A DNA stretch of 42,295 nucleotides from an uncultured Oscillospiraceae bacterium (GCA_934591635.1 CAKTPI010000013.1:1-42295), one strand, 5' to 3'. Counted from the first letter of the stretch, positions 25,123-33,892 are shown. Numbers and translations are program-made. Notes: generated by a model from the sequence alone, not told the origin.

Positions 25123-26541
25123 ATGGAAAAGATAAATTCCCTGCTGTGGCTTGCGGCTTTTGCATCGGAGACCGACTATGATACACTTCCGCCGGAGCTG
25201 ACGGCCTATATCAAACAGCTGCTGCTGGATACCCTTGGATGCGGCGTAGCAGGCATGGCCAGCGATAAGGGAAAGTGGGGCATCGACTTTGTCCGCCGGT
25301 GCTATGGTGCTCCCGGCCCAGCCACGGTGCTTGGCTACGGGGATCGTCTGAGCACTATGGGTGCGGTCTTTGCCAATGCGGAATTGATAAATGGCCTGGA
25401 TTTTGAGCCGGCTGGACTTCATGTGCCGCCATATGTGCTGCCGCCGGTGCTGGCGCTGGCAGAGGAATGCCATGCCAGCGGCCGGGAGGTGATCGCGGCA
25501 GCGGCAGTGGCCCTGGAAATCGGAACCCGCATTGCAAAAGGTTTGCTACCGGCTCCTAAATATGTTGAAAACGGAAAGGAATCCGGAATCAGTACGGTGT
25601 TTGGCCCATGCAGCACAGTATTTGGAGCAGCTGCCGGTGCCGCAAAGCTGAAGGGCTTTGATGCCGCGGCCATTGCCCAGGCCATGGGCTTGGCAGGCGT
25701 CCTTTCTCCCGTACCGTCCCAGGCCTCCATGCACCGGGATCTGCCGGTGAATTCGGGAAAATACATGATGGCCGGTTGGGGCGCCCAGGCAGGCATCACC
25801 GCCGCAGAGTTGATTCAGTCCGGCCACCGGGGGAATCTTCAGGTGCTGGACAGCGAATTTGGCTATTGGCGTTTCACTGCCCAGTCCGGCTGGGACAGCG
25901 GCAAGGCGCTGCAGAATTTGGGCACTGAGTGGATGTTTATGACCACAACGCCTTACAAGCGTTTCCCCTGCTGCGGCATGATGCACGGCGGTTTGGAATG
26001 CCTGCTGGCGGTGCTGAAGGAAAATGAGATCAAGCCGCAGGAGATTCAGCATATCCACGTTCGACTGGATCCCACCAGCAGTGAGGGCATGTTCCATGTG
26101 GCAAACCTGCAAAATCAAATCGACACTCAGTTTTCCGTTCGCTATAATATGGCGTTGGCTGCCTGCGGCATTCGCCCGGGCCTGCAGTGGCAGGATCCCG
26201 CAAATCTCCGTGACCCTGCCATCCTGGAAATGATGGAAAAAATCACCACCGGCGTCCATCCGGACTGCGGCCCCGCTATGGAGCGGGACGGCCGCGCAAG
26301 AATCATCGATGTAACGGTAGAAGCCCGGAGCGAGAGGTATTATAGGCAGCTGGAATTTATCAAGGGAACCGTTACTGCCGGTGCGGCCATGGTGGTCACC
26401 CGGGAAGAGCGGCTGCAAAAGTTCCGGGATAATACCCTGCTGTTCCTGCCCGCCCAAAAGGTGGAGGCAGCCATTACCGCCCTGGAGCGCCTGGAGGAGG
26501 CGGCGGACTTTGGAACCGTCATGGCACTGTTCCACGTTTAA
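25123..26541 (+). CDS. MmgE/PrpD family protein (second copy)
   Basis: A 472-residue MmgE/PrpD protein. It shows LLLDTLGCGVAGMAS near residue 36, AELINGLDFEPAGLHVPPYVLP near residue 88 (family site region), a GPCSTVFGAAAGAAKLKG helix, and the second-domain PYKRFPCCGMMHGG with the conserved His/Cys-rich turn. AAGGAG lies 7 nt upstream of the ATG. It is the first gene of the plus-strand module that includes the second peptide-type importer. It differs strongly from the first copy at 13159-14544, so the two probably act on related but different substrates. Dehydratase, decarboxylase and epimerase activities are all known in the family, and none can be assigned here. Confidence 0.88.
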   Translation: MEKINSLLWLAAFASETDYDTLPPELTAYIKQLLLDTLGCGVAGMASDKGKWGIDFVRRCYGAPGPATVLGYGDRLSTMGAVFANAELINGLDFEPAGLHVPPYVLPPVLALAEECHASGREVIAAAAVALEIGTRIAKGLLPAPKYVENGKESGISTVFGPCSTVFGAAAGAAKLKGFDAAAIAQAMGLAGVLSPVPSQASMHRDLPVNSGKYMMAGWGAQAGITAAELIQSGHRGNLQVLDSEFGYWRFTAQSGWDSGKALQNLGTEWMFMTTTPYKRFPCCGMMHGGLECLLAVLKENEIKPQEIQHIHVRLDPTSSEGMFHVANLQNQIDTQFSVRYNMALAACGIRPGLQWQDPANLRDPAILEMMEKITTGVHPDCGPAMERDGRARIIDVTVEARSERYYRQLEFIKGTVTAGAAMVVTREERLQKFRDNTLLFLPAQKVEAAITALERLEEAADFGTVMALFHV

Positions 26542-26585
26542 CTTTGTTTACACATCGTGTAAAAATAAGAAGGAGGATCCCATCA

Positions 26586-28301
26586 ATGAAAAAACTGCTC
26601 GTTACCATCCTGGCCATGTGTATGATTTTCAGCCTGGCCGCCTGCGGCAGCTCCGATAATACATCGGCAGCTACCGAAGCCCCTAAGACCACCGAAGCAA
26701 CTGAAGCGCCCACCACGGCGGAATCCGTTGACCTCAACGAATCCGCCACCTCCAGCGGCAAGCTCTCCGGCGGCATGACCGCAGCGGAGCACCCCGAAAT
26801 CACCACCGAGGGCAAGAGCCAGGATACGATCCTGACCATTTCCCAGAACGTGGATATTGCCGGCATCGATGCCTTTGCTGCTGCACAGTCCGGCCGGAAT
26901 GACATCCGTTACCTGATCTACGACCAGCTGGCTATCATGGCAAAACCCGGCGGAAGCATCCAGGAAATGGCCTTCCAGATGGCAAAGACTATCACCGAGG
27001 TGGACGACACTACCCTGGATATCGAGATTTATGACTACATCCACGACTGGGCCGGCAATGCCGTAACCGCAGATGATGTGGTGTGGTGCTATAACAAGAT
27101 GGCAGAGAGCGGTGTCTCCGGCAAGTTCAGCCGTCTGTTTGGCTCCATGGAGAAGACCAGCGACTATAGCGTCCGCCTGACCCTGGCCTCTCCCACCCTG
27201 GGCGCTGCCCAGTATCTGCTGCAGTTCTGCCCCATTGTCTCCAAGGCAGGTTATGAGTCCCAGACCGATGGCGAGCATGCCCAGAAGCCCATTGGTACCG
27301 GCGGCTACAAGATCACCGATTATGTCTCCGGCGGCTATTGCTACCTGGAGCGAGTGGAGGACTACTGGCAGACCGATGCCTCTCTGCGCAGCTACGCCTA
27401 TACCGGGCAGGCCAAGCAGATCAAGCTCATTGTTCAGACCGAGTCCGCTCAGCGCGGCAATGCCCTGCTGACCGGTCAGGCAGATGTGGCGACCCGCGTT
27501 TCCAGCACCGATATCACTCTGTTCCGGAATGAGGATGGCACGCCAAAGGACGGCTACAATGTCCTGGCCGCTCCCAACAGCACCACCTATTACCTGCCCT
27601 TTAACTGCGCTGAGGGCCATCCCCTGAGCAACATCGAACTGCGGAAGGCTGTCGCCTGCGCCATTGATGCCAAGGGCGTGATGGCCGGTACCCACGGTGC
27701 CAACGGCTTCCTGTTCACCAAAGAGGTTGCCAACCCCATGCTGGCCGACTACAACAAGGAGTGGCTGGAAGAGGACTACTACGATTACAACCTGGATGAG
27801 GCCAAAAAGCATCTGGAGGCTTCCGGCATGACCGATGTGAAGCTGGTGATGATGACCTCCACGGAGGATAACGAAAAGTCCTATGGTATCTTTGTGCAGC
27901 AGTATCTGGCACAGATCGGCATCGAGGTGGAGATCAAGAGCTATGATGCCGCTCTGATTACGGAGTACATCTATAACCCTGACCTGTGGGATATCCGCAT
28001 TGATGCCCTGGGCAACTCTGATTACTGCGCTGATGCCTGGAATCTGTACACCACCCAGGCCTCTGGCGTGAGCAAGTTCCTGATTGTGGACGAGAAACTG
28101 GACGAGCTGGTTGCAGCTGCCGGCGGCATCAGCACGCACTCTGCTGAGACGGTGGAGGCGGTCCACGATTATGCCTATGAGATGTGCTACTATGTGCCTC
28201 TTGGCAACCAGTATGTGTACTCCGCGGCTTCCGACAAGCTGGAAATCTGGCCCTTGCACCCCTATAACTTCCTGCTGTTCGGCGGCTTCATCTTCGACTG
28301 A
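26586..28301 (+). CDS. Peptide-type ABC substrate-binding lipoprotein (SBP_bac_5, system 2)
   Basis: A 571-residue lipoprotein with lipobox LAAC (Cys20) followed by a Thr/Glu/Ala linker to about residue 45. Family 5 features include AGNAVTADDVVWCYNKM, KPIGTGGYKITDYVSGGYC, LRKAVACAIDAKGVM and DYNLDEAKKHLEASGM. I chose the ATG at 26586 (AAGGAGG upstream, classical lipoprotein signal) over an in-frame ATG at 26544. It follows the second MmgE/PrpD gene by 44 nt. Its own permease genes follow after a 159-nt spacer that holds a GC-rich hairpin. The binding domain differs from system 1, so the ligand probably differs too. Confidence 0.93.
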   Translation: MKKLLVTILAMCMIFSLAACGSSDNTSAATEAPKTTEATEAPTTAESVDLNESATSSGKLSGGMTAAEHPEITTEGKSQDTILTISQNVDIAGIDAFAAAQSGRNDIRYLIYDQLAIMAKPGGSIQEMAFQMAKTITEVDDTTLDIEIYDYIHDWAGNAVTADDVVWCYNKMAESGVSGKFSRLFGSMEKTSDYSVRLTLASPTLGAAQYLLQFCPIVSKAGYESQTDGEHAQKPIGTGGYKITDYVSGGYCYLERVEDYWQTDASLRSYAYTGQAKQIKLIVQTESAQRGNALLTGQADVATRVSSTDITLFRNEDGTPKDGYNVLAAPNSTTYYLPFNCAEGHPLSNIELRKAVACAIDAKGVMAGTHGANGFLFTKEVANPMLADYNKEWLEEDYYDYNLDEAKKHLEASGMTDVKLVMMTSTEDNEKSYGIFVQQYLAQIGIEVEIKSYDAALITEYIYNPDLWDIRIDALGNSDYCADAWNLYTTQASGVSKFLIVDEKLDELVAAAGGISTHSAETVEAVHDYAYEMCYYVPLGNQYVYSAASDKLEIWPLHPYNFLLFGGFIFD

Positions 28302-28323
28302 TTTGTTCCTTCCCTGATTTCGC

Positions 28324-28370
28324 GGCCACTGCCGGTGCCTTCTCCCTTTCAGCCCGGCAGCGGCCCTTTC
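28324..28370 (+). terminator. GC-rich hairpin between binding-protein and permease genes (system 2)
   Basis: GGCCACTGCCGG (28324-28335) and CCGGCAGCGGCC (28354-28365) pair with one mismatch, followed by only a short CTTTCC. It may be a weak terminator or an RNA end-protecting structure, raising the binding protein relative to the permease, as in system 1. Confidence 0.5.
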
Positions 28371-28460
28371 CAAAAACAGCCTGGGCCCCTGCGAAACTGC
28401 CAAGAATGGATTATTCCGTCAGTTCCCGGGTGTGGCCCGGTGTGATTTGAGGTTTCTGTT

Positions 28461-29432
28461 ATGCTGAAATATACACTCAAACGTCTGCTGCTCATCATCC
28501 CTACGCTTTTATGTGTTGCCATCCTGATTTTCACCCTGATGTATTTCATTCCCGGTGATGTGGCAACACTGATGCTGGGCACCTCCGCCACACAGGAGGA
28601 GCTGGATGCTTTCCGGGCCGTGTATGGTCTGGATCAATCTTACATGACAAGGCTTTCCACCTTCCTGTATAACATGGTGTTTCACCTTGACTTCGGAAAT
28701 TCCTACAGCTACGGCACTTCCGTTATGGCCGATCTGCTGTCCCGTTTTCCTTATACTGTCCTGATTGCAACCATCAGCATTATCATTTCTGTGATCATCG
28801 GCATTCCGCTGGGCGTGTCCTGCGCGGTGCGGGCAAATACCATATTTGACCGGGCCAGTATGGTGCTTTCACTGGTGTTTGCGTCCATTCCGGGATTCTG
28901 GCTGGCGCTGATGCTGATCCAGCTGTTTTCCGTCAAGCTGGGCATCCTGCCCGCCTTCGGCTTTGACTCGTGGCAGTGTTATGTGCTGCCCTGCACGGCC
29001 AATGCCATGGCCGCGGTTGCCACGCTGGCCCGGCAGACCCGTGCCAGTATGCTGGAGGTCATCCGGGCGGATTATGTGACCACTGCCCGGGCCAAGGGCA
29101 TTGCCAACCTGCGGGTACTGTATCACCATGCCCTGCCCAACGGACTGATTCCCATCATCACCACGGTCGGCACCCGCTTCAGCGCCCTGCTTGGCGGCAC
29201 CATCGTGATTGAGACCATCTATTCAATCCCCGGTCTCGGTACCTACATGACCACTGCCATCAACAAGCGGGATTATCCTGCGGTGCAGGGCTCCATTGTG
29301 TTCATTGCCTTTGTCCAGTGCCTGATGATGCTGCTGGTGGATTTGGTGTATGCCATGGTGGATCCCAGAATCCGGGCCCAGTATGCCGGCAATAAGAAAA
29401 AATCGGGGAAGGAGAAAAAAGACAATGGCTGA
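28461..29432 (+). CDS. Peptide-type ABC transporter permease, DppB-like (system 2)
   Basis: A 323-residue membrane protein. It begins MLKYTLKRLLLIIPTLLCV (first span), has the GDVATLMLGTSA external loop, the EAA loop (YVTTARAKGIANLR) and ends with LLVDLVYAMVDPRIRAQY. GAGG lies upstream of the ATG. Its stop overlaps the start of the DppC gene by 8 nt, indicating coupled translation. It forms the channel with the C subunit. Confidence 0.93.
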   Translation: MLKYTLKRLLLIIPTLLCVAILIFTLMYFIPGDVATLMLGTSATQEELDAFRAVYGLDQSYMTRLSTFLYNMVFHLDFGNSYSYGTSVMADLLSRFPYTVLIATISIIISVIIGIPLGVSCAVRANTIFDRASMVLSLVFASIPGFWLALMLIQLFSVKLGILPAFGFDSWQCYVLPCTANAMAAVATLARQTRASMLEVIRADYVTTARAKGIANLRVLYHHALPNGLIPIITTVGTRFSALLGGTIVIETIYSIPGLGTYMTTAINKRDYPAVQGSIVFIAFVQCLMMLLVDLVYAMVDPRIRAQYAGNKKKSGKEKKDNG

Positions 29433-30300
29433 AAAAGAAATTGACCGCTCCCTGCGGAAAGAGAATCGTTTCCTTTCTACCTTGAAAATCATGAGCCGGA
29501 ACCCCGGCGCGGTGGTTGGTGCCATTATTATTGTGCTCATTGCCATTGCCTGCATTGTGGTGCCATTGGTTTCTCCCTATTCCTATTCGGATATCAACCC
29601 CATGGAGGCGCTGCAGTGGCCCAGTGAGGCCCACCCCTTCGGGACGGACCGGTACGGGCGGGATATGCTGGTGCGTGTTGCCTACGGCGCCCGGTATACC
29701 TTGAGCATCGGCGTGTTCTCCACTCTGATCAGCCTGGTCCTGGGCACCATCATCGGCGCAGCTGCCGGCTTCTTTGGCGGCAAAGTGGATAACATCATCA
29801 TGCGCGCCCTGGATATCATCCAGGCCTTCCCACAGATGCTGATGGCAATTGCCCTGTCTGCCGTGTTTGGCACGGGCTTTGATAAGACCATTATCGCCAT
29901 TGGCCTTACCTCCGTTCCCGGCTTTGCCCGGCTGCTTCGGGCAAACATTCTCACCGTGCGGCGGCAGGAGTATATCGAGGCCGCCGTGACAATCAACTGC
30001 TCTACAGTGCGCACCATCATTACCCATGCGCTGCCCAATGCAATTTCTCCTTTGATTGTCCATACCGCAATGGAAGTGGCCCATGCGGGCATGACAGCTG
30101 CTGCCCTGAGCTTCATTGGCCTGGGTGTTCAGGAGCCGCTGCCGGAGTGGGGTTCCCTGCTGTCCGGCGCCCGTTCCTACATCCGGGATTATTCCTATCT
30201 GTGCCTGTTCCCGGGCCTTGCTATTATGCTGTCCACCCTGTCCTTTAACTTGATCGGTGACGGCCTGCGGGATGCGCTGGATCCCAAGCTGCGGAGGTAA
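29425..30300 (+). CDS. Peptide-type ABC transporter permease, DppC-like (system 2)
   Basis: A 291-residue membrane protein with a charged N-terminus (MAEKEIDRSLRKE), a first span (VVGAIIIVLIAIACIVVPLV), the HPFGTDRYGRDMLVR external region, the EAA loop (YIEAAVTINCS) and the end motif GDGLRDALDPKLRR. I chose the ATG at 29425 (GGAAGGAG upstream, overlapping the DppB stop) over an ATG at 29350 inside DppB. In the EAA loop TINCS replaces the usual AxGAS, a small departure from the family. Confidence 0.92.
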   Translation: MAEKEIDRSLRKENRFLSTLKIMSRNPGAVVGAIIIVLIAIACIVVPLVSPYSYSDINPMEALQWPSEAHPFGTDRYGRDMLVRVAYGARYTLSIGVFSTLISLVLGTIIGAAAGFFGGKVDNIIMRALDIIQAFPQMLMAIALSAVFGTGFDKTIIAIGLTSVPGFARLLRANILTVRRQEYIEAAVTINCSTVRTIITHALPNAISPLIVHTAMEVAHAGMTAAALSFIGLGVQEPLPEWGSLLSGARSYIRDYSYLCLFPGLAIMLSTLSFNLIGDGLRDALDPKLRR

Positions 30301-30305
30301 TACAT

Positions 30306-31292
30306 ATGGAAAACGAAAAGAAGCATTTTCTGAAGGTTGAAAACCTCACCGTGGAGTATCGCTCTCAGGGCAAAATTGTCAATGCGGTAAACGGCATTGA
30401 CTTTACCCTGGATGAGGGGGAAACACTGGGACTGGTGGGGGAGACCGGCGCGGGCAAAACCTCCACTGCAAAGGCTATCCTGCGGGTGCTGCCGGATGTG
30501 GGCGCAAAAATCACCGCCGGAAGTGTTCTGCTGGAGGGTGAAGACCTGCTGAAGCTGCCGGAGCGAAAGATGCAGTCCGTCCGCGGCAACAAGATCTCCA
30601 TGATTTTCCAGGATCCCATGAGTGCCTTGAATCCGGTGCAGACCATTGTGGAGCAGGTGGCAGAGCCCATCCGCTTCCATAATAAAGTCAGCCGTACCGA
30701 GGCAACCGCCAGAGCAATCAAGATGCTGGAGCTGGTGGGCATTACACCGGACCGGGTGCGTGACTATCCTCATCAGTTTTCCGGCGGTATGCGCCAGCGC
30801 ACGGTGATTGCGATTGCCTTGGCCTGCGAGCCCAAGCTCCTGCTGGCGGATGAACCGACCACCGCACTGGATGTGACCATCCAGGCCCAGGTGCTGGATT
30901 TGATTCGGGAGCTTCGGAAGCAGTTCAATACCGCTATGGTGCTCATTACCCATGATCTGGGCGTTGTGGGCGAGGTGTGCGACAAGGTCGCCGTGATTTA
31001 TGCCGGCGAGGTGGTGGAGTGCGGTACAAAGGAAGATATCTATGACCATCCTACCCATCCCTATACCCAGGGCCTGTTTGGTTCGTTGCCGGATCTAAAG
31101 AAGACGGTGCACCGCCTGACCCCCATTCATGGCATGCCGCCGGATCCTACCAACCTTCCCCAGGGCTGTATGTTCTGCCCCCGCTGCCCTTATGCGACGC
31201 CGGAGTGCAGCGCACAGCGGGTTCCGCTGACAGAGGTAACGGCGGGTCATTTCTCCCGCTGCCTGAAGAATGACAGAAAGGAGGAAAAGTAA
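30306..31292 (+). CDS. Peptide-type ABC transporter ATPase, DppD/OppD-like (system 2)
   Basis: A 328-residue ATPase with Walker [11 protein letters not shown]-loop MIFQDPMSALNPV, signature FSGGMRQR, Walker [14 protein letters not shown] and the C-terminal cysteine-bearing oligopeptide domain (GCMFCPRCPYATPEC). GGAGG is 8 nt upstream of the ATG. It starts 5 nt after DppC and ends 1 nt before the DppF ATG, in the same B-C-D-F order as system 1. Confidence 0.93.
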   Translation: MENEKKHFLKVENLTVEYRSQGKIVNAVNGIDFTLDEGETLGLVGETGAGKTSTAKAILRVLPDVGAKITAGSVLLEGEDLLKLPERKMQSVRGNKISMIFQDPMSALNPVQTIVEQVAEPIRFHNKVSRTEATARAIKMLELVGITPDRVRDYPHQFSGGMRQRTVIAIALACEPKLLLADEPTTALDVTIQAQVLDLIRELRKQFNTAMVLITHDLGVVGEVCDKVAVIYAGEVVECGTKEDIYDHPTHPYTQGLFGSLPDLKKTVHRLTPIHGMPPDPTNLPQGCMFCPRCPYATPECSAQRVPLTEVTAGHFSRCLKNDRKEEK

Positions 31293-31293
31293 C

Positions 31294-32241
31294 ATGGCAC
31301 TGGTTGAAGTCAAGCATCTGAAGAAATATTTCGATTCCCCCCGGGGCGTGGTTCACGCAGTGGATGATGTGACCTTTAATATTGAGGCCGGAACCACCAT
31401 GGGTATCGTCGGTGAATCCGGCTGCGGCAAGTCCACCCTGGGCCGCACCATGATTCATCTGGCCGAAAGCACCGGCGGTGAAATTTGGTTTGACGGAAAA
31501 AATGTCACGAACCTGAAAGGGGAGGAGCTGAAGGCTTTCCGGGAGCAGGTACAGTTCATTTTCCAGGATCCCTTTTCCTCTTTGAATCCCAGAAAGACTA
31601 TTTGGGATACGGTGGTGGAGCCCTTGAAGCTCTCCGGCCGGTATAAGGGCGCAGAGCTGGAAAAAGAGGCGAACCGGCTGATGGATCTGGTGGGAGTGGA
31701 GCAGCGTCTCCGCATGGCCTACCCCCACGAGCTGGATGGCGGCCGCCGTCAGAGAGTGGGCATCGCCCGGGCACTGGCCCTGAACCCTAAGTTTATCGTG
31801 TGCGATGAGCCGGTGTCCGCCCTGGATGTGTCCATTCAGGCTCAGGTACTGAACCTGCTGATGGATCTGCAGGATGAGTATGGCATTGCCTATATGTTCA
31901 TCACCCACAATCTCTCCGTGGTGCGCCACATCTCCCACAGCATTTGTGTCATGTACCTGGGGCAGCTGGTGGAGACCACTACGGTGGAGCAGCTCTTTGA
32001 GCACCAGCTGCATCCCTATACTAAGGCACTTCTTTCTGCCGTGCCCACCGTGGATATTCACCACCCCACCCAGCGGATTGTGCTCAAGGGTGAGCTGATG
32101 TCTCCCATCAATCCCAAGCCCGGCTGCCGCTTTGCCCCCCGCTGCCCCTATGCAACGGCTCAATGCAGTCAGCCCCAGCATCTGGAAGAAGTGGAGCCCG
32201 GCCATTTTGTTTCCTGCTGCCGCGTTCGTGAAATCAATTGA
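31294..32241 (+). CDS. Peptide-type ABC transporter ATPase, DppF/OppF-like (system 2)
   Basis: A 315-residue ATPase with Walker A GESGCGKST, Q-loop FIFQDPFSSLNPR, Walker B KFIVCDEPVSALD and the cysteine motif GCRFAPRCPYATAQC. As in system 1 the signature is ELDGGRRQR, with LDGG instead of LSGG. I chose the ATG at 31294 (AGGAGG 9 nt upstream) over an ATG at 31270 inside DppD. It is clearly the closest relative of the system 1 F subunit in the window, which suggests that the two importers arose from one ancestor or one lineage. Confidence 0.93.
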   Translation: MALVEVKHLKKYFDSPRGVVHAVDDVTFNIEAGTTMGIVGESGCGKSTLGRTMIHLAESTGGEIWFDGKNVTNLKGEELKAFREQVQFIFQDPFSSLNPRKTIWDTVVEPLKLSGRYKGAELEKEANRLMDLVGVEQRLRMAYPHELDGGRRQRVGIARALALNPKFIVCDEPVSALDVSIQAQVLNLLMDLQDEYGIAYMFITHNLSVVRHISHSICVMYLGQLVETTTVEQLFEHQLHPYTKALLSAVPTVDIHHPTQRIVLKGELMSPINPKPGCRFAPRCPYATAQCSQPQHLEEVEPGHFVSCCRVREIN

Positions 32242-32256
32242 CAGGAGTGTTTTGAT

Positions 32257-33507
32257 ATGAATTATCTGGATTTATATTCTCCGGAAACAAACCCGGAAAC
32301 CGGCGCGTGGTATGCCTACGAGCGCAGCGCAATGGAGGCAGCGCACAATGGCACTGCCAACCTGGATAAGCTCCTGGCCACGGAATACGGCAAGCTCATA
32401 ACCGAGCAGCTGACCCTGCGCCTGCGCTTCGGCACGGAGGACGGCACGGAGAAGGTGCTGGAATATCTGAAAACCTTCGGTGTGCGGGGGGAAATTCACG
32501 ATGACGGTGAGTTTTTCTCCAGGTGGGGTATGTTCCTGCCGGAAAATGTGGCAAATGACAGTGCTAGGAAATATCCGCTGATTATCATCAACGGCAATTC
32601 CCCGGAACAGGCAGTTTTTGACTTCGGTTTCTATAAAATGTGCCTGCGGGAGCAGTTCCTGTTTATGAGCTGCCGCAACCACAACTGGGAGCATATTTCT
32701 GCCCTTCTGGAGGAGGCGGCTACAAAGTATCCTGTGGATCGGGAACGGGTGTATATCTGCGGCTTTTCTTACATGGGCTATCAGGCTACCAGTGCGTTTA
32801 CCCATTTGCCCTTTAAATTTGCCGGGGCGGCCCCCTGCGGCAACGATATTTTCCGGGATAAGGACAATTTCCTGAATCCCTATACAGAGGATGAGCTGGC
32901 AAGCCTGCGGCATCACCTGGTGCCCTTTATTCAGATGGTCGGCGCCAGCGAGGCATCCAACTTTGTGCCTCTGAACGACTGGCATATCCGTGCTCATTGG
33001 GGCAACCCTCCGAAGCCGGAAGGACTGCCGAAGCTGTGGAAGGATCCTAGGGACATTCAGGTTTTGGATCCCACCATCAACCCCATCCGGCGCCGTCCGG
33101 ATGGCACCATCCAGTCCACGCCTCCCTCGGCCATGCCGGCTCCTCCGGAGGGAATGGACCGGCATATCTGGATGCTTTCCCGGCTGAATAAACGCCTGGA
33201 TTTGCTGGGCTGTGCACCCAGAGACATGGAGCGGTGCCTGCGCTATCTCCACACACCTCAGGATGAACTGCACCATGTGCTGGGCTTCTATGGGGATACC
33301 GAGGAAATCCGGATGTTCCATGGCCTGAAGCATTACATTGTGAACATCTTCAATAAGGATGGCCTGAACGTTTTCCGATATATCTGCCTGGATAATTATC
33401 CCCACTTTGTGCCGCCTGCGGGCGGGGAACTGCTGTGGCCCTTTTTTAAGCAGTTCCGCCGGGATCAGGCCACCGGGAAAATTATTTGTGAGGAATACAG
33501 GGCCTGA
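32257..33507 (+). CDS. Alpha/beta hydrolase (esterase/peptidase-like)
   Basis: A 416-residue alpha/beta hydrolase fold protein. The strand YPLIIINGNSP would carry the oxyanion region, the nucleophile elbow is GFSYMG (Ser171) preceded by RVYICG, and the likely catalytic His is H383 in NYPHFVPP. It has no signal peptide, so it is probably cytoplasmic. The region between about residues 215 and 300 is Pro- and Trp-rich and could be a lid. AGGAG lies 9 nt upstream of the ATG, 15 nt after the DppF stop. As part of the importer module it could hydrolyse an imported ester, amide or peptide-like ligand (inference). I do not recognise a characterised relative. Confidence 0.8.
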   Translation: MNYLDLYSPETNPETGAWYAYERSAMEAAHNGTANLDKLLATEYGKLITEQLTLRLRFGTEDGTEKVLEYLKTFGVRGEIHDDGEFFSRWGMFLPENVANDSARKYPLIIINGNSPEQAVFDFGFYKMCLREQFLFMSCRNHNWEHISALLEEAATKYPVDRERVYICGFSYMGYQATSAFTHLPFKFAGAAPCGNDIFRDKDNFLNPYTEDELASLRHHLVPFIQMVGASEASNFVPLNDWHIRAHWGNPPKPEGLPKLWKDPRDIQVLDPTINPIRRRPDGTIQSTPPSAMPAPPEGMDRHIWMLSRLNKRLDLLGCAPRDMERCLRYLHTPQDELHHVLGFYGDTEEIRMFHGLKHYIVNIFNKDGLNVFRYICLDNYPHFVPPAGGELLWPFFKQFRRDQATGKIICEEYRA

Positions 33508-33518
33508 GGAGGCTGTTT

Positions 33519-33812
33519 ATGAAGAACATGACCATGCGTCAACGGGAGCACCTGCTTTTGTGGCTCGCGCTTGCGGATACCGCATTGTTTGTTGGGAGTT
33601 ATTTCCTGGGCGTGGTACTGTTTTATGTCTTCCTGTTTTGCAGCGCTGCGCTCGTGGCGGTGTGGCTGCTGCTTTGGCGCTGCCCGCACTGCGGCAAGCA
33701 GCTGTGGTGGAATTTCGACTTGCCCTGTAAGCATTGCGGGGAAGACATCTACCGGCCCAAAGAGGAGAAGCCCCGCAACAGCCAGGAGCGAACCGGCTTT
33801 TTCGGCTGGTGA
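33519..33812 (+). CDS. Small membrane protein with zinc ribbon
   Basis: A 97-residue protein of unknown function. Residues about 12-31 and 31-53 form one or two hydrophobic segments. A zinc ribbon follows with cysteines at 55, 58, 70 and 73 (CPHCG and CKHCG), then a polar tail (RPKEEKPRNS). The ATG has GGAGG 6 nt upstream and lies 11 nt after the hydrolase stop, so it belongs to the second module. Such ribbons may bind zinc or a protein partner at the membrane, and nothing further can be said from sequence. Confidence 0.75.
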   Translation: MKNMTMRQREHLLLWLALADTALFVGSYFLGVVLFYVFLFCSAALVAVWLLLWRCPHCGKQLWWNFDLPCKHCGEDIYRPKEEKPRNSQERTGFFGW

Positions 33813-33862
33813 TGGTCGTACAAAAAATGGTACCAGATTGTTCTGCTTACGCATGCTTTTCC

Positions 33863-33891
33863 TTGACTCAATGGTATAATTATGGTATAAT
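33863..33891 (+). promoter_or_regulatory. Promoter of the GntR-family regulator
   Basis: TTGACT (33863-33868) and TATAAT (33886-33891) are 17 nt apart. A second TATAAT (33875-33880) sits within a tandem 11-bp duplication and is too close to the -35 box to be used with it. Confidence 0.75.
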
Positions 33892-33892
33892 T
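33871..33892 (+). repeat. Tandem 11-bp duplication in the regulator promoter
   Basis: ATGGTATAATT occurs twice head to tail (33871-33881 and 33882-33892). It doubles the -10 element one helical turn apart, with the second copy correctly spaced from TTGACT. Confidence 0.85.

Noticed and set aside
26583..28403. A 606-codon frame antisense to the system 2 binding protein
   Set aside because: The same GC-codon shadow effect. The sense strand encodes an unmistakable lipoprotein.
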